A stretch of 64,000 bases of DNA from Lycorma delicatula (GCF_047948215.1 NC_134458.1:138306536-138370535); one strand, 5' to 3'; counted from the first letter of the stretch, positions 11,836 to 26,800 are shown. Made by a program: numbers and translations. Notes: a model not told the origin generated them from the sequence alone.

Positions 11836-14800
11836 GTAAGTATTCGTTTTTAAACGTTACTCTACCGTGTAAATAACTAATTCTCAGTTACTGAATTTTC
11901 ATTCTTAATCAATTTGTATTAGTTGAAAATGAAAGCATTTATTTATCAATTGTTATTCATCTTTATAAAAAATTAATATCAAATGCAGCTGTTATAATTA
12001 TTGCTTGACGTTTTAGGTGATCATTTATTGTATATTTTTGTTAGTTTAATATTTACGTTTTTATTATATTGATGTGGTTTATTGTATGGAATAATGAAGA
12101 ATTCCGTATGTCATAAAAGAATTTATACTCAAAAATATAAGTGTTGGGAAAAGAAATTGTGAAAGTTGTAATGGTAGTGATGAAAATATAGTTAAGAAAA
12201 TACCATTTAAACTCTTCACCTTGTGTGAATATAGTAACTTGTTTTATCAATGTGCTAAACTAAAGAAAAACAATAATCAAATTTTTGAATGTAATTTATC
12301 AGCAGATATTATTGTCACATAAATGTATTCAAGTTTTCACTATGCTGATACATTACATAAATTGATGTTGCAGTTACAGAAATGGTGTCAGAAAATTGAA
12401 ATTATACCCAACCTGTATATAAAAATTCTCTAAATATTAAACTTATCTTTTGTTTAACAAAAAGACCATTATATTTTCTAGAGATTGCTTATCAAAATTT
12501 GCATGACAATACTTGTAATAATCAAAATAGTTAATCTATTACTTAAGTCAGTTCACTAAGTCCCAACTCTAGCACCATTAGATTTACAAAACACCTCAGT
12601 GGTATTATCATCCTGATATCTGTAAATTGTACAAAAAGACTGTTTTTTGTGTATTTAGTTACAATTTATGATCCTTCCATGATCATTAAAAATATAAATA
12701 TGGTTGGGAAATTAAGCAACTTAAAAAAAAAGATGCTTTTCAGAATTAAGAATTTGTAGTTAAATATGAAGTCAATTCAGATAATGATAAAAATGATAAA
12801 GAACTTGCTGTTAAATGTTACATTTACTGAACCTGTTTTGAGTGAATGTTTCATTATTTTTGTGAAAAATTTGCTTTAAATCACTTAAAGAAAAAACTCA
12901 CAATGTTTTGTTCGTAATAAGCAAACTGGTGGAATATTTAATTCCTTTCATAGATTAACTTCTAAATAAAACAAGTAAAATCATAAGAAGCACTCTGCTT
13001 AATCTTATACATTAGATTGAACAATTCAATAAATTTTTAACTGAAAAGATACTTAACCTAATTTATGTATAAATTATTGAATTGTTACATGAATTAAAAA
13101 TGATAGTCCTTTAGCTATTTCTGAAAGTTTGTAGTTATGATAGTTATTATGAAAATTAGTAGTAGTAGTATCGTAGTAGTTACTATGAAAGTTAGTAGTA
13201 GTATCATAGTAGTTATATCTGAAAGAGTCAGTAGTCAATATCTTTCTAATCTCTTTTTCAGTGAAGAAGAAACATAGACTATTTATTAACCTTTTTAATT
13301 CTGATAAATTACTTAATCAACTTAAATTTATTTATACCTTAATATACAGTAATAGATATGCTTAGGATCAGGAAAACAGAAGATCTAGATGTTGAAAAGA
13401 ATGCTTGGACAGTATGTTACCCATGCAAGGTCAAAATCTGTGCTGCATTATCTGTACCCTCTCAGTTAGGAATCAGTTTTGCGAGTTATTGAGATCTGTT
13501 CTGTGGAGAGAGTGTATAGACTTAGGTTTGATTCATATTATTTATCACTATTAATAAGATACATTAATTTTCTTTTAAATTAGGACTTGTAAAATATAAA
13601 GATCTTTGGCTTTGGTCAGATTCACACCCAGCTCCTGATGATTCAGTGGCTCCGTACAATCCCCACAGCTCCTACAGATGCACTCAACTCCTGACAATTC
13701 AGCAGTTCTGTACACAGTATATAAGCATCTCCCCACTTCATTCAGATCGTCCTCATACAGTTCTGTTCAAGTCGCAAGTCCCCATCCAATCTACTACAAG
13801 TCACAAGGACTCAACAAGTCTCATTACATGATATTACATTTATTAATACAATAAATTTACATAAAGTTAATAATGTTACATGTATGAATATATTTACAAG
13901 AACAATAAAAATAATTATAATCGCAGATCATAAAGACTTAATTTATTTAAAGAATCAACACCATTTTCGACATACATTTTTATTGGTCCTCCAGGCCGGA
14001 TGTATATAAAAATACGATTTGAAGAAATATCATTCAAGAATCTTCATATTCAGTAATCTACTGCATAAAGGGACTCACAGTGTCTAATTGTACAACATCA
14101 TTTATGTAACATCTTTCTTAATTTAATTTACATTATCAATATTTTTTTTTATGAGTTGGAGAAACCCCATTTACGGGTACAGTGTCGGCCTTGCTAACAG
14201 GTTCCGCAAGGTGTTACTAAAAGTGCGTATGTATGCCTGCGCCCTACGGACTAAACCTCCTATCTCACCGAACTACCCTCCCGGGTATGAACCGATAATT
14301 AAGCATTACACAGCCCCGGGAGGTGCCTTCGGGCTCGGGTGGTCAGGAGTTCCCTTGCCTCATCACCAACGCCCATCCTCACAAGCGTGGAAAAACGGCG
14401 ACTCAGCAGAGGGCTGTCCGTCACCCCTTCGTCATCCGGCTTGAACTTCTAAGGATTACCTTCAAGACCACGTCGATCAGTCTTTCATTCCCCGAGAGCC
14501 TGTTCTTTGGCCCTTAGAACTTCCTCGATGTATTTCTCGACATCTTCCCACTATTTACGCCCGGACAGCTTGTAGCTCTCAGTTATCTCTGGTAATAACC
14601 CGCCTAGTTCCAGTCTTTCCTTGATATGTATCCATCTTGGGCATTTAAAAAAATGTGTGGGTTGGAGTGCCTTTTTCCTCGCAGTAAAAACATGTTAATG
14701 AGTCTTTTCCCAAATCTATGGAAATACGCGTAGAATACTCCGTGCGCGGACAGGAACTGGATTAGGTCAAATCCCATTTCCCCAAACCCCTGTCCGAGTC

Positions 14801-17800
14801 AGGGCCCTATCCGAGGCATCAACACCTTAGCCCATCTACCCGAGCTAGTGGCTTCCCATTCCGCTTGTCACTCCTGGATGAACTGGGAACAGGCTTCTTC
14901 GATGCTCATACATGCTTGCACCTTCTGTAGTTGGGCAGCCCTCAGGTAAACTGGGGGGATCCCGGCAATGACGTGCACGGCATCAGCCGAGGTGGTCCTA
15001 CACGCCGCACAAATGTTGATGGCCATCCGTCTCGACAGGGCTACCATTCTCCTGACGTTCCTTTTAATCCTAAACGCGTCAGCCTACGCTGGTACCGCGT
15101 ATAACAGGACAGATGTGGCTGCAAAGATTCAGTGCTCTCGACTTCATCCTCCGTATACCCTTCAACTAACAGCAAAATCATTAGCATAGGCAATGGCGAT
15201 AGCCCCGCCAGGCAGTTCCAGTTTCAGTTGGGATCAAATGCCAGATCCCAGAAGACGGGGCCGAGCTCGTTATTTACGAGGCCCTATTTTTTATGTAAGC
15301 TTACAGCATCCTCCTTCAAAATCCGAGAAAGGTCTTCAGGGCTCTGTGTTAGCCTAGCATCAAGCCTGGTTGCGACGGATTCAGTGAACTCGATCAGCTT
15401 AATTGATGGTTTCCATCTGTAAATCACTCCTGAACTAGATTGTTTGTCAGGAAGTGTATTGAATTCGACGGCACGATGGTGTTTCCCACAATCTTCTATA
15501 ATTATATATTCCATTCAGCCACACGCGTAATTGATCTTTCCGAAACTGCAGTAATATCGAGCACGGAACCATTTCCTCTACCCGTATAGGTCAGTTGACG
15601 AGGGGTGTTAATTACCGTCATGTTGGTTGCCTCGAGCATGGTTGACAGTACGTGGCCTCTTGCCGTGGATTTCATGCCCAACTCGACGTTCTTGGCATTC
15701 AAATCCCCCGAGAGAATAAGTGGCTTGGCCGAGGTCCTAATTAATGTTTCGAGTTCTTCAATCTTATCTCCAAATACCTGCAGGCCGTAGTTGGGGAATA
15801 TGTAACATCCCATAAGCAACAGAAGGGTTCACGGCTCAGGCTTTCGCCAATGACTGTCTCCTTTTAGTTCGTGGTAATTCACGACCACCACAGCTAGAAG
15901 ACCGGCCCGCAGGCGGCCTTGTCAATCGCAGAGGGCTGGATTGACATTCAAAAGGGCTTCTCAAGGGCGCAGGTAAATTATTGTGCAGTCGTAACTCCCA
16001 TATTAAATATAAAGGCTGTGTAATCAGCCGATTACACAGCCTTTGATAAAAATCAAAGGCTGTGATTACATCAACCTCGTTTCATGAAAAGTTGCTGTTT
16101 AGCAACCACATTAGGCAAGTAGAGGCGGACGCCGTCTCAGTGATGCATAAACTTAGGAGGATTCCTCGGAAAGACTGTGGGTTGTCGGGTCGTCAAATGT
16201 ACATGGTGTACCGAGGTGTCTTCGAAAGCATAGTCTCTTACGTGGCGCCCGTTTGGGCGCATAGGTTGGATATGAATAGGGCATTTGTTCAAAATGTATG
16301 GAGTGCCCAGCGCAGAGCGTTAATTCTATGCACTAGTGTTTTTAAAACAACCTCCTACGAGGCTACCACCTTATTGGGAAAGGCTCTCCCAATCGGTTTT
16401 GTGATGAAAGTTCGGGCAGCCATGTGGAGATTTCGATGAGGCCGGGAGGCCGAGTTATTTGGGATACGGTTTCGCGCCGGGCCAGTACTGGAGTGGAACG
16501 GCGATCACAATGCACCGGATATAAATTTCGTTCAGTTGCCTATCTCCCGCCTGTGGAAGGGACTGCAGAGCTTCGCAATGGAAGCATGGCAGCTGGAATG
16601 AGACACCACGACTAGGGAAGATCCTTTTATAACTTTATACAGGATTTGGGGGGATGGTATGCTTCGAGCTCGTTTTTAAGGTCAACGGGTGCTCACCAAC
16701 CACGTTAATTTGAACCAATATCTGTTTTGGTTCCCCCTGGCAGCTGATGAGCTGTGCGTCTGTGGGGAGGTCCAATCAAACGAACACCTTATGTTTGACT
16801 GCCCTGCTCTTGGGGGGGGGGGGGAGACCTGGAACTTGGAGGTCAAAGGGAAAATTGGCCACTCACAAACGGCAAGTCAGTGTGGCGAGAGCCGCATTGT
16901 TGGACCCTGTGGGCGTTCCTAGATGCAGTTGCTTTGTTCAACTGGCATCCGTAGTTTGCTTAAAGAAAGATTCTTAGCGCATTGCTGTGGGAAGCAAACC
17001 CTCGGTATGGCTGACCACCAGCCAATTATTATGGCCCCAAGCACTATAAAATGATGGACAGGTACTTGCTGGCATTCAGCGACCTAGGCGTGGCAGCGAA
17101 TTGCTGCCTAGACAAAGCCTTCGCAAGGTGATAGTTACCTCCTTGCATATTAAGTTAAGAAATCTTCTTGATTTACAAGGCAAATATGACATCATCCAGT
17201 CAAAACTTGAATTAGATTTTGATGATGTTTTATCATTGAATTGTGAACAAGTCGAGGAAATTTGTGTACTGTAGAATGCAAATTGCAACATTTAATAAAT
17301 AATACTAATCGAAAATCATCTTATAAAGAAGTTAGTACAAATACATCATTTAAAAAAATTCAGTTACAACCTATAAATATACCCATATTTAAAGATAATG
17401 TCTTGAAAGGGCAGCGTTATTTTAATATATTTATTGATTTAATACATAATAGAGATGATTTAACTAACCTTCAGAAATAGCACTATGTACATTCTTCTTT
17501 AAAGAATGAAGCTCTAGCTATTATTAAAGATCTCCCAAAAACAAATGAAAATTATCTTGTTGCTCTAGAATTACTAAAGGTGCGGTTTAACAATAAATAT
17601 ATAATTGCTTTTCACAATGCTGAACACATTTTAAAATCAGATTCTATAAAAAAAGAATCTGTAGAGATACTTTGTTCAAATTTATCATTGAATTTTCCTC
17701 AAATGTGAACTCACTTAAAGTGATGCAACTTCATGTTAATACATATGAATTTATCCTAGTCCAATTTCTAAAATCTAAATTGGATCATAACACCTCAAGA

Positions 17801-20800
17801 TTATGGAAGGAAAGGTTGTCAAATGAGAGGTTTCCCACCTTTACATACTTCATTGAATTTTTTAATTCTAGATTGAAACTTTTATAAATTAATATATCCA
17901 CCTCAAACATGCAAGTGAATACAGATAACGAAACCAAGGAACATCATAAAAATCCAACCAGATGTTTAACCAAATGTTTTAATTTAAATTCTAATAAACA
18001 ATATAAAAGACATAATGTTACTTATTATGCAAAATCCAATTTGTATCAATGCTCATTTTGTAATTCAAAACATTGCTTATATCAATGTAAGGAATTTTTA
18101 GATTTGTCCATTGATGATCATAAAACCTTTTTGTCAAATAATAATTCTTGTTTTAATTGTTTATATAAGGGCCATTCTATTAATCAGTGTTATTCAAAGA
18201 GTCTGTATGGTTTGTGATAAGAAACCTAATACACTCATTCATATGGACTGTTGCGATTCGACGGGTCCCGTTGGTCAACAGCGTTGTGATAGATTTTAGA
18301 GCGAGGGTGGACGGACTGTATGTGTTCACAGGTGATGAATGAAGACAACACCTGGTTGATTACTGAAGGATTGTTTAATTGTACGCCGTCTTGACAGTTT
18401 AAAGTAATTTTGTAACATAACACATGTAACTTATAACTTAACTTTAAAGATAGCAAACATAAGCTAAATAAAAAGTAATGTTCAAGTAATGTAAATAAGT
18501 AAAGTAATGTTCATCCGAACAAAAATTGAGAGTCGATCTGGACACGACCGCCTTGTGTCAGGATTGAGTGTAGACTGGTGTAGGAGATGCTACGTACAGT
18601 GCTTGAGGGAACAGCTTGTGACGTAGAATGGCATGATGTCTGGCAACCATAGTTTGCTGTGGGTATCCTAGCCACCGCTACGTTTCAGCACCCGACGCCA
18701 AGAAGGGGTGAAAATATAACATGGACAACATTAATCATTCTAAGGTAGATGGCAATAAGCCTGAAAGTATAACCTACTGTTCGTTTAAAAATCAGTCAAA
18801 TGAAAATATAATTCTGTCAACAGCTGTATGCAATACTACTTATATACATGGTAACACATGATCATGTAAATTACTGCTCGATTCTGGTTCACCAGCAAAC
18901 TTTTGTACATTTAGTTTTGTCTACAAATTAGGTCTTAAACTTAATAAACATAATTACCCATTTCAGGCATAAATAATTCATTAGTTCAATCCAAATACAG
19001 TGTTACACTTACATTGTACTCCTGTTATAAAAACGTTTTGTTCAAGGTAAAATGCACTGTCTTACCAGATATTAATGACAGCCATCCTTCATCCGCATTT
19101 GACATTTCTCATTTCAAATTACACTATAATATATTTCTGGCTGAGCCCATTTTCAATGTACCAAATAATATTGATGTACTAATTGGAGCTTAATTCTACT
19201 TGAGTCTTATACTTCATGGGAAAATCATTTGTAATTTCAGATATCCTGTTATACAGGAGACTAAATTAGGACATATAATTAATTAGTGGTTGCCTTCCTA
19301 ATAACATTGATAATGTTGCATATTTTCTTACACATAACACTCATAAAACTCTATCTACTATACTCGATAATTTTTGGAAACTTGAAGAAATTAATACTGA
19401 TACTTCAGGCAATGAAACCTCAACATTTGAAAAGCATTTTCAAACCAACAGTACTCAAAATAAACAGGGAAAATTTGTCTTGTCATTACCATGCAAGGCT
19501 AATAACATTCAACTAGGTGATTCTTTTGTCAATGCTAAAAGTAAATCGTTCCATCAAACCCAACATTAATAGTAGAATTAATTCTATTCAAATACATGGA
19601 TTCTCTAATGCCTCCAGTGACTCCATAAAGGTCTATGGCTGCTGCATTTACATAAGAACTGTACACTAATAATACAATTTTCTCTAATTTACTTTGTTCC
19701 AAGTCAAAATTGGCACCCTTAAAACAAAAAATTACACTTCCAGGACTTGGAACTTTATATTGATTTACTACTTAGTCTTTTATTATTAAAGGTAATTAAT
19801 GCCTCAAACATACAGTTTGATGAAATGCATTTAGATTCTATGATAGTACTACATTGGATTCATGGACAACCATCTAATTGAAAAGTATTTGTCAGGAATA
19901 GAATTTCTGAGATTCAGTAAATTCCCAGAAATGCTAACTAGCATTACTCAAATCCTCTGATAACCCAGCAGAGGTATTGCCTAGAGGTTCACCAAGTCAG
20001 TTAATTGACATGTTACTTTGGTGGCATGGTCCTCATTGGCTTTCACAAACAGCTGTCCATAGGCCGAAAGATATTAATATTACCTTTAATAACTGTAGTA
20101 TAAGTGCTAATGTCTAATAGATAAACGCAAACATATTGTAACATCATTTGTATCTACTGTTGTATTTGATTATACAAAATTTTCGCTTTTAGTTTTTGTT
20201 TCAGAATTATTCATAATGATAAATCAACACATTCAGAATGAATTTCTGGTCCTTTAACTTCTCAGGAACTAAACCACACTCTTACCTTTTTTATTCAACA
20301 ATCACAACATATGCATTTCAGTGACGAATTAAATGACCTTAAAAACAATCAAACTATTTCTAAACAAAGCAGACTTATTTTACTTAATCTATTTCTGGAT
20401 AATTTAGGCTTACTACACGTAGGTGGCAGACTGCAGCACTCTCTGTTATAGTACCATGCGAAACATCAAGTTGTTTTACATCCTGATACTAACATCACGA
20501 ATATAATCATTAATGCTGAACACTTGTGACTCTTGCATGCTAGTGTTCAACTTGTTCATCATTTGCTATGATAAAAATATTGGATCATAAATGACAAGAG
20601 AATTATTTCCTCTATCATTCGTAAATGTATGACATGCTTTCGATATATAATATTGCAAAAACCCAAGTACAAATGCTTGGTCAACTACCACCCTCCAGAG
20701 TAATTTCTTTCCAAGCATTTTCTACTTGCGCAGTAGACTGCAGTGGTCCAATTATTATTTGCCATGGTGGGCAGAGGTCTAAAACATTAAGCAAATCATA

Positions 20801-23800
20801 TATAGCACTTTTTATATGTCTCATCACTAAAGCTATTCATTTAGAATTAGTTTCCGATCTCACCTCACAGTCTTTTATATAGCAGTACTTAAAAGACTGA
20901 TATCATGTATGGGGCATTCCCACTCAAGTCTTTTCTGATAACCGTTCCAATTTCCATTCCGCCAGAAATATACTTTATAATTTGTATCAATTTTTAAATT
21001 CAGAAAACCCAAAATCTGACATTGGAGCATTTATTACTGTACAATATATTACTTGGTCTTTCATTCCTCCCCTTCACCCCATTTTGGTGGTTTATGGGAA
21101 AGCATAATCGAAAGTTGCGTTAAATATCATTTGCGTCACGTAATAGGACAAACCATTCTTAATTTTGAAGAATTATATACAGTTTTGACACAAATTAAAG
21201 CCTGTCTCAATTCTTGTCCTATCTTCCCTATTTCAAATGATCACAGAGATTTAGAACCACTATCACCAGAACACTTTCTTATCTGATGTCCACTCACTTC
21301 CTTACCTGATCCTGATTACCAAGAACTTAGAATTAATCAATTAGGCTGCTAGCAACTACTACAAAAATTTGTGCAATCTATTTGCAGATGATCATCAAAG
21401 GATTATTTACATTATTTACAGCAACACAATAAATGGCATTTTCCATCACATAATCTTTGTGTTGGTGACTTGGTATTAGTTACTAACAAAAATTCTCCAC
21501 CCATGCATTGGAAACATGGAATTGTCACCCAAGTTTATCTGTGCTCTGACAATCTTGTAAGAGTTGTTGATTTGCAAACAGCTAATGATCCGTTAAGAAG
21601 ATCTATTCATAAATTATGCCTGTTACCAACCACAGATGATTAATTCAAATAATATATGTTTCTTTTTTTTGTATTATTTTTGATCAATTTAAATATTTCA
21701 TACACACGTTTTCTTTAATTTTATTTGATTGTATTTTATGAAATTTCTGTGAACACACTTATAAATATTGCTTTTAATTACATATTTGTGTTAGTTTAAT
21801 TATGATTGTGTAAAACGTTACTGAAGTGTATTATTATTTTAACAATATGTTAATCTATTGACTGTATGTACAACCAAACTTAGTGTTATTCATTCACATA
21901 ATTCATTATAAATTGAACCTTTTACGTAACTTATTTGTAATTGTAAAAAATCATATATTAAAAAAAAAAAAATCAGAGAGGTTAGGGTTTCAAAATAATA
22001 TTACAGTTAAGGTTAGAGTTTAATGCAGAGATGAATAAACCATAAACTAACCTTAGTAGCTGTCTTAGTCAGACTTAGAATCAGCCTTTAAAGATGATGA
22101 CCGACAGTGCTCTTCGTAAGGTGATTATCCATTACTTACTTGACTAATGGCACGGAAAATGTGGTATAGTATCTCTCTGTAGTGACTATATTTCTGTTTA
22201 AACATAGATTAAGCCATGTGTCTTACGAGATGGTGTTACGTAGTGCCATACCTTGGTAATTCATCCCTAATTTCTCTCTACAAAAGTGTAACCTTAATCC
22301 TAATCTCTCTCCACAGAATGGATTAGCATCAGAATATATCTCAGTAACTCGTAAAACTGATAGCTAATTGACTAGTGTTGATAACATGGAATGGACTTTG
22401 ATCTTTCATGGATCATCCATTGTCCAAACCTATTTTGCAACATTTAGATCTTGTTTTTTCCTGACATTAAGCATATCTACTATGGTTTATTAAACTATAA
22501 ACAAGATTGAAGTTGATCAAGTAATGGCTCAACATTACCAAGATTAAATAAGTAAATAATATTAAAGATTTTAAAAAACCCATGACAAAATAAACGTTAG
22601 TAAAAAAAAAATGTTAATTAGAAAGACTTAGAAATATTCAAAAGCCATTTGAAGAAACACATCTACTGCAGCACCCCCTGTTGGCCTATAACCATAAAAC
22701 ATATATAACAACCTGTTCTGAAGTGATGCATATGTAATTCAAAAAACCACATCAAAATCAGTCCAGTAGTTTTTGAGTAAAAGAGTAACAAACGTTCACA
22801 TAACCTCTTATCCTAAACACATATTGCCTCTGTTCCATCATGGGTAAAAAAGTTTTAAAAGGACCCAAGTTTTCTTCTTCTCTGAAAAAGAAATTGACTT
22901 CTGACTTATTCAGGAATAATTATTATGATAGAACAGAATTTAATTGATTAAAATCTTATATATGAATAAGTCACTAATTTTGTAAATAAAATCATCTTGA
23001 TTATTATGTGAAATGCTTAGACAATCACTTTTTATTTGTAGATTTTTACTGTATTCTGCAATTAGAAACCTACAAGGTTTATCTGAAGGCTGGATTCTCT
23101 ATCATTTAAAAACTGTTTTAAAAATTCATTTTACTTCAGTTAGCCATTGTCTATCTAACTCTGTAGGCTGGTTTTGATCCAATGAATGGTATCTTGATAC
23201 ACTCAAGTTAGGAAAACTCTCTCTATCATTTAAAAACTGTTTTAAAAATTCATTTTACTTCAGTTAGCCATTGTCTATCTAACTCTGTAGGCTGGTTTTG
23301 ATCCAATGAATGGTATCTTGATACACTCAAGTTAGGAAAACTCTCATTACTGCCAATTTTTGATTGTCCACGTATCCATTATATTTACACTCTTTTTTGG
23401 GTTGTGATTTGGAAGCTTTGTATGGATGAAATTCTCAAATCAATGAAGAATAAAATTGATTTGAATTTAACACTTCAATGCTGCCCAATTGTCTTTCATT
23501 CTAGTCAAAAATGTACCTTCATAAGAATTGCAAAAATTGGGTAGATATAAATAACCCACTATGAATAACACTTTTATTTACATCATTAACACAAGAATCA
23601 TGTAAGTAGCTATCAGATAATTACTAATTTTTTTATAGTAAATCACTTCAATAATTTTGCATTTTACATTTATAATAAATGTACATTTAATTATAAAATT
23701 TCTTTCTTTGTTTACAGAACAGATAACATATTATAATAACTTAATGGAATGTAAACATAATGGATATGGTATATCCATAATGAATACAGTATATTAACAT

Positions 23801-26800
23801 AACGACTTAATATGTACAGCGTAAAGTAATATAAAATAGATTTTAATTTTGGAATGAATGTGTATTAAATGAATTTTAATTCATAACTAGAAAAAAGGTA
23901 GGCCTACAACCCACTGTAAAAATGTTACATGGTTTATGCTTCATTACATATGATTTTGTTAAATGTTTTTGCCAATTGTAACTAATTAACTCGTGAATTT
24001 AGCGTACTAACAACAGCAAAAATGTTTACAATGAAAAGTGATAAGTACAAAGCTTACAGTTTCAATAATTTTTTAAAGAAATTGCAAGAAAAATAATGCA
24101 AGCAAATGCATTTTGCTACTTTGTTGCATTTTGCCAAGAAGCACTTCATGCAAAATAAAAATGTGACCACATACAGCAAACAAACCAACGGACCATGCTT
24201 CTTGATACAAGCAATAAATAACTTTATAATGAATGTAAACTTTCATAATAAAGTTTAGATAAATTCTTTTATATATGTTTCTATGCAAATATAATAATTG
24301 ACTTTTTTTTAATATATTTTAGGTATCTGACATACACAGAATGGACAACATTATATGGTGGAAAAAAAGAAGGTCCAGAAAAGTCAGATTTTCGAAGATT
24401 GCCTTACAATCATTGCTGTGTTAGTTTACAGCCATTTGAAAATCCTTACTGTGATATGGATGGAAATATATTTGAATTAGAACCAATACTGGAATATTTA
24501 AACAAATTTAAAACAAATCCTGTTACTGGTAAGGTATGTTGGTGTTTTTGTTTCTTTTTGTGTATATTATTACATTTATTGGGTTTTAATATTTTAAAAT
24601 AATTTTTAACATTTAATATTAACAGGTAAATATTTTCTTTTATTCTTTTAATGTTGAGGTTTAGATAAAACATTCTACTGATTAAAGTTAAAGAATTAAA
24701 TTTATTTCAGTTAAATTATTTGGTAAAACTACTATTTATATTTGTTAAGACCATATGAGGTCCTTTACACATGTCTCCCTCCATTTTCTTCATTTTCAGC
24801 TCCTGATTGCTTTCATTTTCTTTGATCATCTAAATGTTTTTCATCCTTCTTAGATTTTAATGGTTCTTGTAGCTGTTTTTTTAATTAAACTTTCATGATT
24901 TGTCCCAATCAGTTATTTTACCTTTTTTTGAATTGTCTTGATAAATCATGTGTTCTCATTTATTTGTTGTCATTAGTTTTTCACTTTTCTTCATCTCTTT
25001 TAACTTTTTCTTATCTTTGCCCTTTTTCCTTATCTTCATATTTATCCATATTTTCTTAGTATCCATTAGTTACGTCTACACCAAAGTAACTTCAAATGTA
25101 ATATTATGACTATGACAGTGGATCACTTTCTGCGAGACCAATTGTTAATATGGAAACAAAAATAACTAGAAATGAAGAATTAGTGAGAAGAATTCTAAAC
25201 ATGGTTGAAATTATATAAAACAATTCTCATGCATTAAGAAGCGCTATCCTAGGAATTTTAAATGTAACAGAATATCATGTAAACAGCGAAGGAAGACATT
25301 TTAAACAAATATTGTAATACTAAGTTTTTAATATGTTTTTATTTATTTATAATAATTGATTTTATTTCCAAATATTTCTCAATATTGAAATGATTCTTAT
25401 TTTAGTTTAAAGTTATAATACAATATTTCTAAAAAGTCAAATTTCTTAATTGATTTTGCTTACATAGGTTTTCTCAGTATTAAATTCACTATAAATTGTT
25501 TTGTTTATTTGCAATTTTAAAAAGTTTTTGTACATCAAACCTAAGAACTTATGCTTTAATGTCAGTGTTTTGTATTCTATAATTTCCTCAAAAATTATTA
25601 GAAAGAAATTCTGAGATTGCTTTATTTCAATTTTCTTGTGGTCTTAATATTTCACTGATCGTGGCTTTGGGGTATTTATATCACAATTTCAAATTCCTTT
25701 TCTGTTTCATTACATCTGATCATCGAATACTCTTGACTATTTGTATGAACTCATTCTTTCCTCCTTTGTTTTCACTGACCATTATTTATTGTTTTAATTT
25801 TTTAATAAATAGTTAGTAAGTAAATTATTCATAGTATCACTTAAATTGTTTTGTATATGGTGTTTTGAATGTATTGAAACATGGTGTTTGTCTGCTCATA
25901 ATCTGTTATTTTGAAATTTTATTACTGCATCAAAAAAAAATTTTTTCAATATCAATTTTTTCCAGTTTCACTAGCAAAAGTGTCAAGTCTGTGAAACATG
26001 GTTTAACACTGTTAAACACTGCAATATAGGTTGAACACTGGTATAAAATATATTCATTTCTTCATATTTTTATTTTGTTTTTGTTTTTTAGTGTCCTAGT
26101 TTTTAACACAGGAATTCGTGTTAATGCACATTTTGTACAAATAGAAGATATCTGTATTACACTAATTATTTATGATTTACATTTTCAACCAACTTGTAAA
26201 TTAACTGTTCCAATTGTAATTATTGGCATTCACTAAACAGTCCAAAAAAATACAGCCCATTACAGTTAAAATTCTTCTCTTAGCTGTCTTGTCTTTCTTT
26301 AACTATGATTGCAGCTTTTAAGAAATCTTGACACTGTGCTGGAGCATAGTGCTTTTTCTGACCTAGACTGTAATGAATTATATTACAGAAGGTCATTAAG
26401 TCACAAATGCTGTCATTTCACTTACTCATTGATATAGCTTCCAACTTGCATACTTAAGATCATAGTTTTTCAGCTGTTGGCTTTTAACAGTTTTTTTTTA
26501 CAGTTTATTGGTCATCATTTCACTCATTATCTTAAGCAAATTTTTAAGTAGGCTATCAACTACCAAATTAAATATATGAACATGTTGCTTAAGTTGTACT
26601 TATTTAACTTGAATTAATATTTCAATTTTACAATAGGATTCACCTCATCTCTAGATTCTATTTTAAGAAATATATTTCTGATACAGCATCTAGGTTACCG
26701 GTATATCCAGCAAATTAGCGTTTTCAGTATGGGTTGAAAAAATTTAGGACATTACTACCATCAACTGATTTTTATTTTTTTAAATGTATTTTATTAAAGT

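Larger units (their letters stand above)
17116..21650 (+). mobile_element. Degenerate BEL/Pao-type LTR retrotransposon, RT core missing
   Basis: The order is gag (with a domain like DUF1759), CCHC zinc knuckle, aspartic protease, a short piece before the RT, RNase H, integrase, and a C-terminal DUF5641-like segment. This is the BEL/Pao order. Many stops and frameshifts break it. The core RT domain between about 19560 and 19590 is missing. A 473-bp solo LTR of another element interrupts the gag-protease boundary. Neither terminal repeat of the BEL/Pao element itself could be identified: the 5' side abuts an R1-like LINE, and the 3' side runs into AT-rich DNA. Confidence 0.85.

Noticed and set aside
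14151..14517. Plus-strand open frames as a host gene
   Set aside because: They are the antisense of the 3' tail of the minus-strand R1-like LINE; no similarity on the plus strand.
14142..17115. A single LINE with a 5' inversion from twin priming
   Set aside because: Both halves carry their own, clearly different, C-terminal region, so they are two elements and not one inverted copy.
21979..22020. Insect telomere-type TTAGG repeat
   Set aside because: Only isolated TTAGG-like words (GGTTAGGG, AAGGTTAG), not a tandem array.
21959..22540. 3' LTR of the BEL/Pao element
   Set aside because: A purine-rich stretch is present, but there is no matching 5' copy, no clear TG...CA limits and no target-site duplication.
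24399..24602. Separate small gene starting at 24399
   Set aside because: It is exon 2 of PPIL2 read through its donor site into intron 2.
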